64,000 bases of DNA from Verrucomicrobiia bacterium (lineage in GTDB: Bacteria; Verrucomicrobiota; Verrucomicrobiia; Palsa-1439), in NCBI GenBank assembly GCA_035577545.1, contig DATLVI010000028.1:81228-145227 (forward strand), written 5' to 3'. A program made the translations under genes and the position numbers. Below, piece by piece: positions 55,843-64,000 of the stretch. How positions within the stretch are numbered: position 1 is the first letter of the stretch; each line of letters begins with the position of its first letter. Under the pieces are notes generated by a model. The model was not told the origin of the DNA and did no database searches. It saw only the letters and a program-made list of their open reading frames with translations.

Positions 55843-56378
55843 CGGGCGTCGATTTTTTCCGCGGTAAGTACGTAGAGACTGACCAGATAACCGTCCTGTT
55901 TGGTCTCCCCCACATTGAATTGTCCGCGAATCCGGATGACGTCGTCGTAGAATTTCGTGGTCTGACCCGGGGGCATCTTCACTACGACGATGTGATTCAC
56001 GGCGGGCGGCTGACCGTAGCAGCAGCCCCACAGCGAGGGCACAAGGAGGAATTGCGTGATGTTCTTGACCTCGGTCAATGGCATCATGAAGCCGACCATC
56101 TCCACGTCCTTCTTGTCCAGTGCCTTAATAAAAGCCGGAATCGGCGTCTTGCCTTCCACGTACGTCCAGCTTTTCAACGTGTCAAACTCCAGCTTTTTAT
56201 ACCGTGGGTCAGTGTCCGCGGCAGCCGGCGCACCGTTCGCCACCTCCAGCTTCGCTTGCTTCCTCTGCAGAAGCTGTTGTTGAACCATGCTGGCCAGCCC
56301 CGGCAACAGCAGCAAACCGATCACCGCTGCCCCCATGCCGAAGGACTTCATCTGTTGTTTCTTAATTCCAATGCCCAT
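55839..56378 (-). CDS. DUF3299 secreted protein of a metal-transport operon
   Basis: The 179-residue protein has an N-terminal anchor or signal (MGAAVIGLLLLPGLASMV), then a DUF3299 domain: VEMVGFMMPLTEVKNITQF, LLVPSLWGCCYGQPPAVNH and IVVVKMPPGQTTKF. The GCC and His in that stretch may bind metal. DUF3299 genes often lie next to this type of ABC transporter and, as I recall, to the ZrgA-E zinc system of Vibrio. The ATG at 56378 is preferred over a TTG at 56384. It sits 12 bp after the permease stop. Confidence 0.85.
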   Translation of the reverse strand: MGIGIKKQQMKSFGMGAAVIGLLLLPGLASMVQQQLLQRKQAKLEVANGAPAAADTDPRYKKLEFDTLKSWTYVEGKTPIPAFIKALDKKDVEMVGFMMPLTEVKNITQFLLVPSLWGCCYGQPPAVNHIVVVKMPPGQTTKFYDDVIRIRGQFNVGETKQDGYLVSLYVLTAEKIDAR

Positions 56379-56390
56379 GGACAATCGTTC

Positions 56391-57758
56391 CTAACTAGTC
56401 GGTGCAAGGTTCTTGGCAACATCGGTGCGATAGGCGCCCCATGCCGGCCCGAGCCCGCTGACGGCTCCTAATATAACGGCTACTGTGAGAATATACCATT
56501 CCAACGCCTGCATGTGAAATGCCGGAATAACAAATCCTGACGCCCGGTAAAGCGCCCCGTTTGCCGCCGCCACGACCAAATGCCCGCCAAGCAGGCCGGC
56601 CGCCGCGCCGACCACGCAAATGGTCATGGCCTCCAGCAGTACAATGGAGAAAATCGTGGCCCGGCGCGCACCCAGCGCGCGCAGAATGGCGATCTCGCGA
56701 CGCCGTTCGCTCATCGAATTGTAGATCGATACGGCAATGGCCACGCCCGCGACGATTAAAACCAGGATTGCTTGAGCAAGGAGCAAACGATCAATATTGC
56801 CAACGATATCAAACAACTTGCGAATCTCGGCCGCCGGGAATGCCGCCATCGCGTCCTCGCGGTCGTTGATCTCGCGGTACAACGTCAACGCATGGATCGG
56901 GCTGCGTAACTTCAGCACAATCGACGAAACCTGGCCCGGATCCGGATCGTTATCTTTTTCCTCCGCCTTCGCCGGGGCGGTTGGCTGCCGGATCTCGTGT
57001 CCTTCGATGTGATAAAAACTATCAAGGTTGATATAGATCGCCCGGTCGGCGGCGGTACGCGTAGGCGCGAGAATACCGACAACCGTCCACGGATTCTCGG
57101 TGTGCTCCTTGGCTTCCGCCGACGGCTGCACACCGTGCGCGGCGATGAACGTCTGGCCGATTTGCAAACCCGTTTCACTGGCGACCGTCGCGCCAACCAC
57201 CGCCTCGAATGGGCGGTTGACCGATGCATCTTCCGGGGCGGGTGCCGGTTTGACTTCTTCGCCACGCTCCTTGGCCTCGCGCTCCTTTGCCCGTTGCTCG
57301 GCTTCCTGAAACGCACCTTTTAACGCCGCTTCGGAAAAGTTGAAGATGCGCCCCGCCGCCAACTCGGGCCTGTGCCCCGGTTCAAATTCAAACTCTTTGA
57401 AAAACGCGTCGGTGGTGCCGACGATGCGAAAACCGTGAAAGTTGTCGCCCACCGAGAACGGCACCGCAAGCTTCACGCGCGGGTCGGCGCGCAACTGTTC
57501 AAACAACTTCCAGGAAATGTTCCCGGGCGAAATATCAAGGTTGTACACCGTGTTGAGCACCAACTGCAGCGGGCTACCCTTGGCGCCCACGACCATTTCA
57601 TAGCCAAGTGTGCCCTGCTCAAACCGTTGCTGTACGCCCTGCTTGATTAGCACAATCGCCACCGCCAGGGCCACGCCCAGCGCCACTGACGTGCCGGTCA
57701 GCCAGGTGGCCAAGGCGCGCTGGCGCATGTTCTTCATCACGATTTTCATCAAATTCAT
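56391..57758 (-). CDS. ABC transporter permease, FtsX/MacB type, VGAKGSPLQLVL subgroup
   Basis: The 455-residue protein has four transmembrane segments: one N-terminal (SVALGVALAVAIVLI), three C-terminal (LAQAILVLIVAGVAIAVSIY, LEAMTICVVGAAAGLLGGHL, WYILTVAVILGAVSGLGPA), with a large periplasmic domain between. The domain carries YEMVVGAKGSPLQLVLNTVY and NLDISPGNISWKLFEQLRAD, the mark of a metal-associated permease subgroup, and a charged loop (AKEREAKERGEEVKPAPAPE). The FtsX core MSERRREIAILRALGARRAT is intact. It overlaps the ATPase stop by 4 bp. Substrate is inferred to be a metal or metal complex; an efflux or lipoprotein role cannot be excluded. Confidence 0.88.
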   Translation of the reverse strand: MNLMKIVMKNMRQRALATWLTGTSVALGVALAVAIVLIKQGVQQRFEQGTLGYEMVVGAKGSPLQLVLNTVYNLDISPGNISWKLFEQLRADPRVKLAVPFSVGDNFHGFRIVGTTDAFFKEFEFEPGHRPELAAGRIFNFSEAALKGAFQEAEQRAKEREAKERGEEVKPAPAPEDASVNRPFEAVVGATVASETGLQIGQTFIAAHGVQPSAEAKEHTENPWTVVGILAPTRTAADRAIYINLDSFYHIEGHEIRQPTAPAKAEEKDNDPDPGQVSSIVLKLRSPIHALTLYREINDREDAMAAFPAAEIRKLFDIVGNIDRLLLAQAILVLIVAGVAIAVSIYNSMSERRREIAILRALGARRATIFSIVLLEAMTICVVGAAAGLLGGHLVVAAANGALYRASGFVIPAFHMQALEWYILTVAVILGAVSGLGPAWGAYRTDVAKNLAPTS

Positions 57759-58429
57759 CGCAAGTCCTCCAAACGGACGACATTTTCGAAACTCTTCATC
57801 ACTTGCGGGTCGTGCGTGACCAATAGAAGCGTGTGGTTGCCTTCGGTACAGATCCGGCGAAGTAACTCCAACACCAACATACCGTTCTTCGCATCGAGAC
57901 TGCCGGTGGGTTCATCGGCCAGCACCAGCGACGGCGCGTTGACCAGGGCGCGGGCAATGGCCACACGCTGCTGCTCGCCAACGGACATCGCACGCGGTTT
58001 ATGATGCAGGCGATGTTCGAGGCCAACGCTCTTTAACAGTTGAATCGCGCGGTCCGCGCCGCCATCGCCACTGCCAAACATCTGACCCAGCAGCACGTTT
58101 TCCAGGGCGGTGAACCCTTGCAGCAGGTTAAATGATTGGAACACATACCCGATGTTGGCCGCGCGAAACCGGTCGCGCGCGGCCTCACTGAGTTTGGTCG
58201 GGTCAGTGCCGTTGACGGCGATCTCGCCCTCGTCCGGCAACAGAATGCCCGCAATCAGGTTGAGCAGTGTGCTCTTGCCCGAGCCGCTCTCACCCACCAA
58301 CACCGCCTGTTCGCCCGCGCCCAGTTCAAATTGTCGCAGGCTGATTACTTCCAGTAAATTGCCGTCCGCTTCGCGGAAGCGTTTGCGCACATTGCGCAAC
58401 GCCAGCACTGCACTTGTTGATTGTTCCAT
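57755..58429 (-). CDS. ABC transporter ATP-binding protein (MacB/LolD type)
   Basis: The 224-residue ATPase has Walker A GESGSGKS, Q-loop YVFQSFNLLQGFTA, signature MSVGEQQRVAIARAL, Walker B LVLADEPTGSLD and H-loop LLVTHDPQVM. Its length and the VGE form of the signature fit the LolD/MacB family partner of FtsX-type permeases. The permease gene overlaps its stop. It starts 86 bp after the small His/Cys gene on the same strand. Confidence 0.93.
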   Translation of the reverse strand: MEQSTSAVLALRNVRKRFREADGNLLEVISLRQFELGAGEQAVLVGESGSGKSTLLNLIAGILLPDEGEIAVNGTDPTKLSEAARDRFRAANIGYVFQSFNLLQGFTALENVLLGQMFGSGDGGADRAIQLLKSVGLEHRLHHKPRAMSVGEQQRVAIARALVNAPSLVLADEPTGSLDAKNGMLVLELLRRICTEGNHTLLLVTHDPQVMKSFENVVRLEDLR

Positions 58430-58515
58430 GGTGTTTGTCTTCCGCTATCGAAAATAAGTTATTCCAACCGTCAATGCAGGCCGGAAATTCCGTTCAGATA
58501 ACCAACACAACAAGA

Positions 58516-58797
58516 CTATGCCGGGGCGGTAGGTGGCGCACGACTGGGAGAGAACGAGAATGAACGGGCGGAATACGATACGGATTCGAAAACCTGCAGC
58601 GGTGTTTCCTGGAGAGAGCCGAAAACGAGCGGCACGATGGTCGGAACATCCGTAACCGCATTGAGCTGCCACTCACAGGCCGCGCAATCCCTTTGCCCGC
58701 GGACGTCCTGCGTGTGATGTTGGTGCACAGCACCAATGACCAGTGATACGCAGAGGTAGACAAGCAAAACGACGACGGTTGTGAAGCGGTACTTCAT
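58516..58797 (-). CDS. Small His/Cys-rich membrane-proximal protein, copy 2 (DUF2946-like)
   Basis: The 93-residue protein has an N-terminal hydrophobic signal (FTTVVVLLVYLCVSLVIGA), then AVHQHHTQD, CAACEWQLNAVTDVP and a C-terminal FSFSPSRAPP. His and CxxC residues form a probable metal-binding site in the periplasm, as in DUF2946-like proteins, which also end near RAPP/RGPP. It is a close paralogue of the gene at 61332-61619: nucleotide identity over the shared ~100 bp core is about 85% by eye. It lies between the TonB receptor and the ABC genes. Confidence 0.75.
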   Translation of the reverse strand: MKYRFTTVVVLLVYLCVSLVIGAVHQHHTQDVRGQRDCAACEWQLNAVTDVPTIVPLVFGSLQETPLQVFESVSYSARSFSFSPSRAPPTAPA

Positions 58798-58887
58798 GTG
58801 AACACGAGTACATTGGCGGCAGCCGGTGCAAAAGTCAAATCTTTGCACAATGCGCAGGATCCAACGAACTTCATTCTCGTGGCTTCT

Positions 58888-61122
58888 TTAGAATGCATAC
58901 CCGATCGAGCCGAAGATGCCGCGGCGTATACCGAATGCAGCGGCGTTGACGCCAACGCCACTGCCGTCGCGCAGTTCGTAAACATTATCGGTCACGTTCA
59001 CGACGTCCAGCCGCGCTTTCAACGATTGTTTCTTGCCGACGTTGAAGCTTTGCTCAACACCGAGGTTCACCGAGTAGTAGGCTGGAACGGTCGCACCGTT
59101 GGGAACGCCGGGCGCGTCGGTCCGCAATCCACTGCCATAAAGCGCGTCCACATAGACCCGCGTGCCACCGATGGATTCCTTCCAAAAGTAAGACGCGCCG
59201 AAAGAACCGCTTACTGTCTGGTCGTGATCCAGATAAATCCAATGGGTTTTCACGTACGCCGCGTCGCCGGGATCGAACAGAAACTGCGACGAACTCCAGT
59301 TTTTACCCTGCGCCCTGGAAACCGCGACGTTGGCGTACATCGACAGCCCGTTGGTAATATACGACGTGGTGAATTCCACGCCATAAATCCGGCCCACGGC
59401 GTAGTTGAACGCGGAAGGAACGAGCGATTGTCCAAACAATCCGTCATCGAGTTGGTTGTGGGCGTACTTGTAATAGCCGTCAACGCCCCATTGCAACGGG
59501 GGCAATAATTTCTGGCTGATCCCCGCATCGAAATAATTCGCGCGCTCGGCTTTGACCGGACTGTCCGGCGCATTGGGGCCGGCCGGGGATTCGTTCGATG
59601 TGCCGTCGAATTTATTCACGCTGCTACCGGACACTGCCTCAAGCGGCGGCGGTGTGAAATACCGGGCGTATCCCGCGTGCAACGTCGTCGTATCCGTGAT
59701 TTGATAGATGAGGTTGGCGCGCGGGCTGATCTGATTCTCGTCATCAAACGATGAATTGAAAACATCGAAGCGCGTGCCGTAATTGAGCGTCAGTTTGGGC
59801 ACGATCTTCCATTCGTCCTGCAAATACACACCATAAAATTTACCGTGGAGTGTGTGATTGTCCACAATGGGAAACGCCGGTCCGTTCGGATTGAACGTGG
59901 CGGGGTCGGTGCTGTCCATCGGGAACACGGTCGTGGTCGAATCCGCGGAGACGGTTTCGTCCAGCAGCGTGAAGCCGAAGCGAATGGTGTGTTGATCGTT
60001 AATGAGATAGCTGGCATCGGCCTGCAGCCCACCGGAATATAGCTTCCGATTCACGTCGCTGGCCACGCCGTTGAAGAAAAGGTCGCCGCTCGTGTTGGGG
60101 TTGCCATTCATATCCGGAGTGAAATGCACACTGCTATCGCGGGCAAAAGCGGAGACCTGGAAATTCAGATCACCCGCCGATTTCTGATACGTCACCACAC
60201 CGTAATAATTCTGCTCGTTCTGATTTTCATTCAACTTCGCTGAATCAAAAGCCAAGGGTCCGCCCGTTGAGTTCCACGGATCCCCCCCAGGCGCGGTCCC
60301 GACGGACAGCCCGGCTGTGTCGGGAATTTCAAAATCGCTGTAAGACGCGCTGCCGATGAGACTAATCCGGCTCGTATCGTCCAGGACGTAAGACAAGTAT
60401 ACGAACGACTTGCCTTGATCGGTGGTGTCGTGGATCGGCGTCGCGCTCGACGTGGGATTCTCGATGCCGATGCCGTTGTGATCATAACTGCCGTCAATGA
60501 AGTAGTTCACTTTTCCCTCCGAACCGCCATATTCAAAACTCGGACGCAACGTGTCGTAACTGCCGCCATACATTTCCACTTCGCCACCGTTCGCAAAGGC
60601 GCCGCTCTTGGTCTGGATGTCCACGACACCCGCCGTGCGGAAGCCGTATTGCGCCGGCAGCGCACCGGTGATGAGCCGCAAGCCGTCCACGAAGCGCGGA
60701 TCGAGTTCCAACCCAAATCCTGTGATCCCTTCCGGCAAGAGCACATCGTTAATGCGATATTGCACGTTGGCGTGCTCGCCGCGCACGTGCAAATCTCCGC
60801 TCGCCTCCGAATCCTGGGCCACGCCCGGCGCCCGCAGGATCACTTGATTGAACGGCGCGTTGTCCCCTTGCGACTGCGATTCAATTTGTTCCTTGCTAAC
60901 CGTATAGGCTGTCGCGCCCAAGTCCGGCGAAATCTGACTGCGTGCCTGGTCCAGTTTGCCATGGACTGTCACTACGGGCAGCGTGGTTACATTTGTGGAA
61001 GTTGCTGAATTCACGGGCGTGGATGGGACTGTCGGATCGTTGGTTTGGGCCATCAGTGTACGAATGCGGACGGAAAGAACTGCCATAACAAAGATAAAGC
61101 ATAACTTGAAGTTTGATTTCAT
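58888..61122 (-). CDS. TonB-dependent outer-membrane receptor
   Basis: From the ATG at 61122 the protein has 744 residues: a signal peptide (FKLCFIFVMAVLSVRIRTLM), then a plug domain (SKEQIESQSQGDNAPFNQVI, VILRAPGVAQDSEASGDLHV, HVRGEHANVQYRINDVLLPE) and a 22-strand barrel with TonB-receptor patterns (YLQDEWKIVPKLTLNYGTRF, HAGYARYFTPPP). It ends in aromatic Phe (SIGYAF), as barrels do. The gene is flanked by two paralogous metal-binding small proteins and followed by an ABC transporter, so a metal or metallophore is the likely ligand (inference). A TTG at 61134 is an alternative start, and an out-of-frame ATG at 61144 has the strongest ribosome binding site. Confidence 0.92.
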   Translation of the reverse strand: MKSNFKLCFIFVMAVLSVRIRTLMAQTNDPTVPSTPVNSATSTNVTTLPVVTVHGKLDQARSQISPDLGATAYTVSKEQIESQSQGDNAPFNQVILRAPGVAQDSEASGDLHVRGEHANVQYRINDVLLPEGITGFGLELDPRFVDGLRLITGALPAQYGFRTAGVVDIQTKSGAFANGGEVEMYGGSYDTLRPSFEYGGSEGKVNYFIDGSYDHNGIGIENPTSSATPIHDTTDQGKSFVYLSYVLDDTSRISLIGSASYSDFEIPDTAGLSVGTAPGGDPWNSTGGPLAFDSAKLNENQNEQNYYGVVTYQKSAGDLNFQVSAFARDSSVHFTPDMNGNPNTSGDLFFNGVASDVNRKLYSGGLQADASYLINDQHTIRFGFTLLDETVSADSTTTVFPMDSTDPATFNPNGPAFPIVDNHTLHGKFYGVYLQDEWKIVPKLTLNYGTRFDVFNSSFDDENQISPRANLIYQITDTTTLHAGYARYFTPPPLEAVSGSSVNKFDGTSNESPAGPNAPDSPVKAERANYFDAGISQKLLPPLQWGVDGYYKYAHNQLDDGLFGQSLVPSAFNYAVGRIYGVEFTTSYITNGLSMYANVAVSRAQGKNWSSSQFLFDPGDAAYVKTHWIYLDHDQTVSGSFGASYFWKESIGGTRVYVDALYGSGLRTDAPGVPNGATVPAYYSVNLGVEQSFNVGKKQSLKARLDVVNVTDNVYELRDGSGVGVNAAAFGIRRGIFGSIGYAF

Positions 61123-61165
61123 TTCCAATTCCAATTGCGTTCATAAAGTTCCTCTCCTGATTTGA

Positions 61166-61181
61166 CAGGCCGATAGGCCTG
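61166..61181 (-). promoter_or_regulatory. Perfect 6-bp hairpin upstream of the TonB receptor
   Basis: CAGGCC (61166-61171) and GGCCTG (61176-61181) pair around a 4-base loop. It ends 9 bases before the strong Shine-Dalgarno GGAGAGG (61151-61157) of the minus strand. Could be a translational or attenuation element; no riboswitch consensus was recognised. Confidence 0.4.
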
Positions 61182-61290
61182 GAATGGAAGCAGGAGGAAC
61201 CCTCCCATTCGGGTTGATGAGGGTCGCGCCCGTGACGCAGAATTTTCTAGAATGCGCCGGGTATCCGGGTCGTAAACAGATATACAACCC

Positions 61291-61306
61291 GTCTCTTGAT
61301 AGAGAC
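61291..61306 (-). terminator. Perfect 6-bp hairpin between the small His/Cys gene and the TonB gene
   Basis: GTCTCT and AGAGAC pair around a 4-base loop, 26 bases after the stop of the small gene (61332). There is no strong T-run, so it may be a processing or stabilising element rather than a terminator. Confidence 0.3.
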
Positions 61307-61331
61307 TGCGAGCGCGACCCGAATTTCTACG

Positions 61332-61619
61332 TTATGTCGAGACGGCAGGAGGGGCACGACTGGGGGAGAAGGAAAACGAAGGTGCGGAATAGGAAATGAA
61401 ATCGAAGACCTGCAGCGGTGTTTCCAGAAGAGAGCCGAAAATGAGCGGCAAAATATCCGGAACGTCCGTAACCGCGTTGAGTTGCCACTGGCAGGCTGCG
61501 CAATCGTCGTGGTCGCCGACGGGGCACCGCTCGTGTTCATGATGGTGCACTTCGCCAACAAACAGCGCCACGCTCAAGTAGAGCAGGCAAACCACGACAG
61601 TTGTGAAACGATGCCTCAT
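61332..61619 (-). CDS. Small His/Cys-rich membrane-proximal protein, copy 1 (DUF2946-like)
   Basis: The 95-residue paralogue of the 58516-58797 protein has an N-terminal hydrophobic signal (FTTVVVCLLYLSVALFVGE), a His-rich EVHHHEHERCPVGDHDD followed by CAACQWQLNAVTDVPDI, and a C-terminal FSFSPSRAPP. The His stretch is longer than in copy 2, which fits stronger metal binding. It is the first gene of the minus-strand metal locus and lies 209 bp upstream of the TonB receptor. The protein should be exported or anchored; its exact fate is unclear. Confidence 0.75.
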   Translation of the reverse strand: MRHRFTTVVVCLLYLSVALFVGEVHHHEHERCPVGDHDDCAACQWQLNAVTDVPDILPLIFGSLLETPLQVFDFISYSAPSFSFSPSRAPPAVST

Positions 61620-61656
61620 TACGCCGGCGGGAATCTGAACTTGTGCCAGGTAAATG

Positions 61657-63999
61657 TCAAGAGGCGGACAACCGAAGCTCTGCGCGCACAAGGCCTTCGC
61701 TCGCGGAATGCTTCATACGGAATTTCAGCTTTTCACAGACCGCTTGCATGCCGAGGTTCTCGGGAAGAATCTCGGCGGTGATGCGTTTAAGCCCTTCTTC
61801 CCGGCCAACCCGCACCAGCTTCCGCAGCAATTCCGTGCCCAGTCCGCGGCGCTGGTAGTTGTCGCTGATGAGCATGGAGAATTGTGCCGCATCCGTCCCG
61901 GTTTCCCGGCTCAAACGAGCGACGCCGAGAATGTTGCGTTTCTTCGTCGGCGAATCGTCGTACTCCGCCACCAGCGCAATCTCGCGATCATAGTCGTTGA
62001 AGCAAATGCGCGTGAGCCGGTCGTGGGCGACGCGCTGACCGAGCGCGATCATGTGGAAATAACGCAGGTACACACTTTCTTCCGATAGAGAATGATGGAA
62101 CTCCACCATCAGCGGCTCGTCCTCGGGACGAATGGGACGGATGGTGATTGGCATGCCGTCCTTCGTTTTGCCTGTGCTGACGTATTGTCTTGGATAGGGT
62201 CGAATCGCAAGTTTTGGCAGGCTGTCTTCGGTGATGCCGGGCTCATGCAACACGACGCGCGCGTCGAGCGCGACCAGCCGCTCGGGCGATGCAAGCAACG
62301 GATTGATGTCGATTTCCTTGATCCAGCGCTGTTCGACCACGAGCTGGCTGAAGCGCACCAGCAACTGCTCCAGCGTCGCGAGATCTACCGGCGGACGCCC
62401 GCGTACACCTTTCAATGCCGTGAAGATGCGGGTTCGCTCCATCCAGCGGCGCGCGAGCGTGACATTCAACGGCGGCAGGGCGAGCGCGCGGTCTTTGAAA
62501 ACTTCAACGAGTTCCCCGCCCGCACCGAACAACAGCACCGGACCGAACTGCGGGTCGAGGCTGCTGCCGAGGATCAATTCGTAACCATCGAGTTTGATCA
62601 TCGCTTGCACGGTCACGCCGAGGAAGTGTTTCGCTCCGGCCTTTTCGATGACTGATTTTTTGATCGCGGCAAACGCTCTCTTCACCGCCGCGGCGTTGAT
62701 AAGATCCAACTTCACACCGCCAACGTCGGTCTTGTGAGTGATCGTTTGCGAGTAGAGCTTCAACACGACCGGGTAGCCGATTTCGGTTGCAACCTTCACG
62801 GCCTCGATCTCATCCTTGGCGATGCGCGTTTCTACCGTGGGAATGCCGTAGGCTGCCAGCAGTTGCTTCGACTCAAATTCGGTGAGCAGAGAGCGGCCGG
62901 ATTTGCGGACGCCTTGGATAAGCTTTGCGGCGCGGGCCACGTCTGGCGCGTCGACATCTTCCTGACCCGACAAGGACGGCGTCTCATACAGCCCGCGCAA
63001 AGCATAGGTGTAACCCCACATGTAGGCGAACATGCGCGCGGCCGTGTCGGGATACGGGAACGTCGGGACGTCGGCTCGATTGAGAAGCTCTTCGCCCGCA
63101 GCGACATCCTCGCCACCCATCCAGCTCGCGATCACTGGTTTGCCGAAAGTTTTCGCGTACGGTTTCAATTGTTCCGCCGTCTGCGTCGCATCGGTCATCG
63201 CTTGCGGCGTAAGTATGACGAGCAGCCCATCCGTCTGCGGGTCCTTCGCGGCGATTTCGAGGGCTTTGGCATAGCGATCCGCTCCGGCGTCGCCCAGGAC
63301 ATCGATCGGATTATTGTGGCTCCACGCTGGTGGTAGAAACTGATTCAGCGCGTCCAGCGTCTCCTTCGACAATTCGGCGAGTTCACCACCGTTTGTCAGT
63401 AGGGCGTCCACCGCCAGTACGCCGGGTCCACCGGCGTTCGTGAGGATCGTCAAGCGGGGGCCTTTGGGGCGCGGTTGTTTCGCCAGCACCTCGGCCATGT
63501 AGAAGACTTCGGCAATGCTGTTGACGCGCAGCACGCCGCTGCGACGAAACGCGGCATCAAGAACGTCGTCACTGCCCGTTAGCGACCCCGTGTGCGAGGC
63601 GGCGGCCCGGGCAGCGCCTTCGGTGCGTCCCGGCTTGATGACGATGATCGGTTTAGAGAGCGCAACCTCACGCGCGGCGGACAGGAATGCACGAGCGTCG
63701 CCAATCGTCTCCATGTACATGACAATGCTTTGAGTTTTAGGGTCGTCACCAAGGTAATCAATGAGATCGCCCCAGCCGACGTCGAGCATTGAGCCGACGG
63801 AGATGAAGGCGCTAAAGCCGACGTTCTCACGCAGGCTCCAATCCAGGACGGCCGTGCAAAGTGCGCCGCTCTGGCTGACGAAAGCGACGTTGCCCGCACG
63901 CGCCATCTTGCCGGCAAAGGTGGCGTTAAGGCCGCTCGGTGGGCGCATCACGCCGAGGCAGTTGGGGCCAATAATGCGCATCTTCCCGCGGCGCGCTTC
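61657..63999 (-). CDS. Acyl-CoA synthetase (ADP-forming)-like protein fused to GNAT acetyltransferase, N-terminus outside window
   Basis: About 781 residues are visible; the 5' end lies beyond the window (frame open to base 63999 as [16 protein letters not shown]). Domain order: end of the CoA-binding Rossmann domain, succinyl-CoA-ligase-like domain ([37 protein letters not shown]), ATP-grasp domain ([39 protein letters not shown]), then a GNAT domain ([40 protein letters not shown]). This is the Pat/Pka-type protein lysine acetyltransferase layout (acetyl-CoA synthetase regulator). The catalytic phospho-His of true ADP-forming ligases appears to be replaced in the AASHTGS region, which cannot be judged firmly here. 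Confidence 0.9.
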   Translation of the reverse strand, partial: EARRGKMRIIGPNCLGVMRPPSGLNATFAGKMARAGNVAFVSQSGALCTAVLDWSLRENVGFSAFISVGSMLDVGWGDLIDYLGDDPKTQSIVMYMETIGDARAFLSAAREVALSKPIIVIKPGRTEGAARAAASHTGSLTGSDDVLDAAFRRSGVLRVNSIAEVFYMAEVLAKQPRPKGPRLTILTNAGGPGVLAVDALLTNGGELAELSKETLDALNQFLPPAWSHNNPIDVLGDAGADRYAKALEIAAKDPQTDGLLVILTPQAMTDATQTAEQLKPYAKTFGKPVIASWMGGEDVAAGEELLNRADVPTFPYPDTAARMFAYMWGYTYALRGLYETPSLSGQEDVDAPDVARAAKLIQGVRKSGRSLLTEFESKQLLAAYGIPTVETRIAKDEIEAVKVATEIGYPVVLKLYSQTITHKTDVGGVKLDLINAAAVKRAFAAIKKSVIEKAGAKHFLGVTVQAMIKLDGYELILGSSLDPQFGPVLLFGAGGELVEVFKDRALALPPLNVTLARRWMERTRIFTALKGVRGRPPVDLATLEQLLVRFSQLVVEQRWIKEIDINPLLASPERLVALDARVVLHEPGITEDSLPKLAIRPYPRQYVSTGKTKDGMPITIRPIRPEDEPLMVEFHHSLSEESVYLRYFHMIALGQRVAHDRLTRICFNDYDREIALVAEYDDSPTKKRNILGVARLSRETGTDAAQFSMLISDNYQRRGLGTELLRKLVRVGREEGLKRITAEILPENLGMQAVCEKLKFRMKHSASEGLVRAELRLSAS

Positions 64000-64000
64000 T

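Noticed and set aside
60896..61144. 82-residue frame at the TonB start with a strong ribosome binding site
   Set aside because: Beyond the first residues it has no protein-like features and runs inside the receptor gene; kept only as a leader question.
61123..61331. Cobalamin or TPP riboswitch upstream of the TonB receptor
   Set aside because: None of the conserved box sequences of these riboswitches could be found; only simple hairpins are seen.
1..64000. tRNA, rRNA, insertion sequence, prophage or attachment site
   Set aside because: No such sequence was recognised on either strand; short GGTTCGAA-like matches lie inside genes without a cloverleaf.

Overview
The window is about 64 kb of gene-dense, moderately GC-rich bacterial chromosome. 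No rRNA, tRNA, CRISPR array, phage or insertion sequence is visible. Two PEP-CTERM proteins, several secreted carbohydrate-active proteins, secreted proteins ending in a DxDGD...NLxEY.L..NP module, Gfo/Idh/MocA and sugar-isomerase genes, a complete MoxR/Bat operon and a TonB receptor together suggest a Gram-negative, polysaccharide-degrading Verrucomicrobiota (Limisphaerales/Pedosphaera-like) genome. That taxonomic call is inference; a planctomycete-like relative is not excluded.

Layout. 3-8033: 3' part of a giant repetitive PEP-CTERM surface protein. 8122-10006: rhomboid-like membrane protein and an aldo/keto reductase. 10015-12748 (minus): tight three-gene operon of a Gfo/Idh/MocA oxidoreductase and two TIM-barrel isomerase/epimerases. 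13118-13768: small PEP-CTERM protein with a long, structured leader. 13912-19801: aldo/keto reductase, pectate-lyase/propeller fusion protein and GH16 glucanase. 19835-20228 (minus): small Cys-rich gene split between two frames. 20319-25551: apiosidase-like protein, D-tartrate dehydratase, DctA-type carrier, HAD phosphatase and YajD-type HNH protein. 25570-30802 (minus): half-size EamA transporter, RpoD/RpoS-like sigma factor, two secreted proteins, a repeat-bearing spacer and a HAD phosphatase. 31034-35663: periplasmic PaoABC-like molybdenum aldehyde oxidoreductase with a DUF1326-like protein upstream and a 68-residue Cys protein downstream. 35818-43376: MoxR, DUF58 and BatA-E operon. 43492-47621: transaldolase, small lipoprotein (minus), pgk, tpiA, secG. 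47640-53237: five-gene Opp/Dpp peptide ABC transporter. 53234-54355 (minus): glycerate kinase. 54395-61619 (minus): putative metal-acquisition locus. 61657-63999 (minus): Pat/Acs-like acyl-CoA ligase fused to GNAT, running off the window.

How the genes fit together. The first third reads as plant or algal polysaccharide use: secreted pectate-lyase, GH16 and apiosidase-like proteins outside; oxidoreductases and isomerases for the released sugars; tartrate and dicarboxylate uptake and dehydration. The middle is envelope and stress biology (sigma factor, periplasmic aldehyde oxidation, Bat system) followed by glycolysis and peptide uptake. The most interesting block is 54395-61619. It combines a TonB receptor flanked by two paralogous small His/Cys proteins with an ABC transporter of the VGAKGSPLQLVL permease type, a DUF3299 protein and a MerC protein, and resembles a re-wired relative of the Vibrio Zrg zinc-uptake operon. 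Second in interest are a spacer with a core repeat every ~102 bp (29744-30090) and the Gfo/Idh/MocA plus double TIM-barrel operon, whose content recalls the glycoside oxidation/cleavage systems (DgpABC type).
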